Below are positions 13,024-13,098 of a DNA stretch of 13,098 nucleotides, in pieces (the stretch's first letter is position 1; each line of letters begins with the position of its first letter). The notes below the pieces were generated by a model. It was not told where the DNA came from, did not search any database, and worked only from the letters and a program-made list of their open reading frames with translations. A program made the position numbers and the translations under genes. Source of the stretch: Faeciplasma avium (GTDB lineage: Bacteria > Bacillota > Clostridia > Oscillospirales > Ruminococcaceae); assembly GCA_018713505.1 (NCBI GenBank), contig DVOL01000016.1, positions 1 to 13,098 of the forward strand, in the 5' to 3' direction.

Positions 13024-13098
13024 GCCGTCCTTAGGATTTGAGCCAAGCCACCTGCGAAAACCGAGCTGTCCCTACAATCCGCTTAGCTGCTCTCACGG

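Noticed and set aside
13031..13098. Open leftward frame from the right edge ending at TAA (reading ...AKRIVGTARFSQVAWLKS)
   Set aside because: Only 21 codons are inside the window, there is no recognisable family, and no leftward terminator follows. It could be the tail of a convergent gene but cannot be supported.

Overview
The window looks like a chromosomal piece from a moderately GC-rich anaerobic Firmicute, probably a gut or rumen Clostridium relative (Oscillospiraceae/Ruminococcaceae-like). This is inferred from clear AAGGAGG-type ribosome binding sites, sigma-A promoters with 17-bp spacers, tRNA genes with encoded CCA, an anaerobic (NrdD-type) glycyl-radical domain, a GH67 xylan-side-chain enzyme and a Firmicute-style ECF sigma/beta-propeller pair. 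Most genes use many ATA and AGG/AGA codons; the recombinase remnant at the left end does not.

Layout. (1) 1-1000 is a mobile-element scar. It holds the 5' part of a TetR-type repressor reading off the left edge, with a perfect-consensus promoter and a long overlapping palindrome. Next is a large serine recombinase remnant lacking both ends, followed at once by an IS200/IS605-like hairpin. (2) 1051-5751 is one leftward operon with overlapping or closely spaced genes: OmpR-type response regulator, HAMP histidine kinase, a half-length ROK/XylR-like regulator and a GH67 alpha-glucuronidase. It reads as a signal-responsive unit for using glucuronoxylan fragments. (3) 5752-6168 is non-coding, with the operon promoter and a leftward terminator. 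(4) 6169-6432 (leftward) is an 87-aa stand-alone protein resembling the C-terminal glycyl-radical domain of NrdD, with its own strong promoter. (5) 6583-7689 (leftward) is a membrane-anchored GH25 muramidase. (6) 7690-8114 is a divergent promoter region with a cluster of TGCA-type repeats. (7) 8115-9419 (rightward) is an AspT/PF12897-type PLP aminotransferase. (8) 9420-9877 is non-coding and holds the best candidate for something undescribed: a consensus promoter directly followed by a roughly 85-nt, highly paired hairpin ending in a T-run, i.e. a probable small RNA gene. A second terminator-like hairpin follows. (9) 9878-12647 (rightward) is an ECF-like sigma factor and a membrane protein with a cytosolic N-terminus and a large external beta-propeller, probably its anti-sigma/sensor partner. 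(10) 12772-12986 holds tRNA-Thr(UGU) and tRNA-Tyr(GUA) behind a consensus promoter and ahead of a strong terminator.

The most interesting items are the candidate small RNA, the free-standing NrdD-like radical domain, the sigma/beta-propeller pair, and the two-component/short-ROK/GH67 operon. All functional statements rest on reading motifs by eye; no searches were run.
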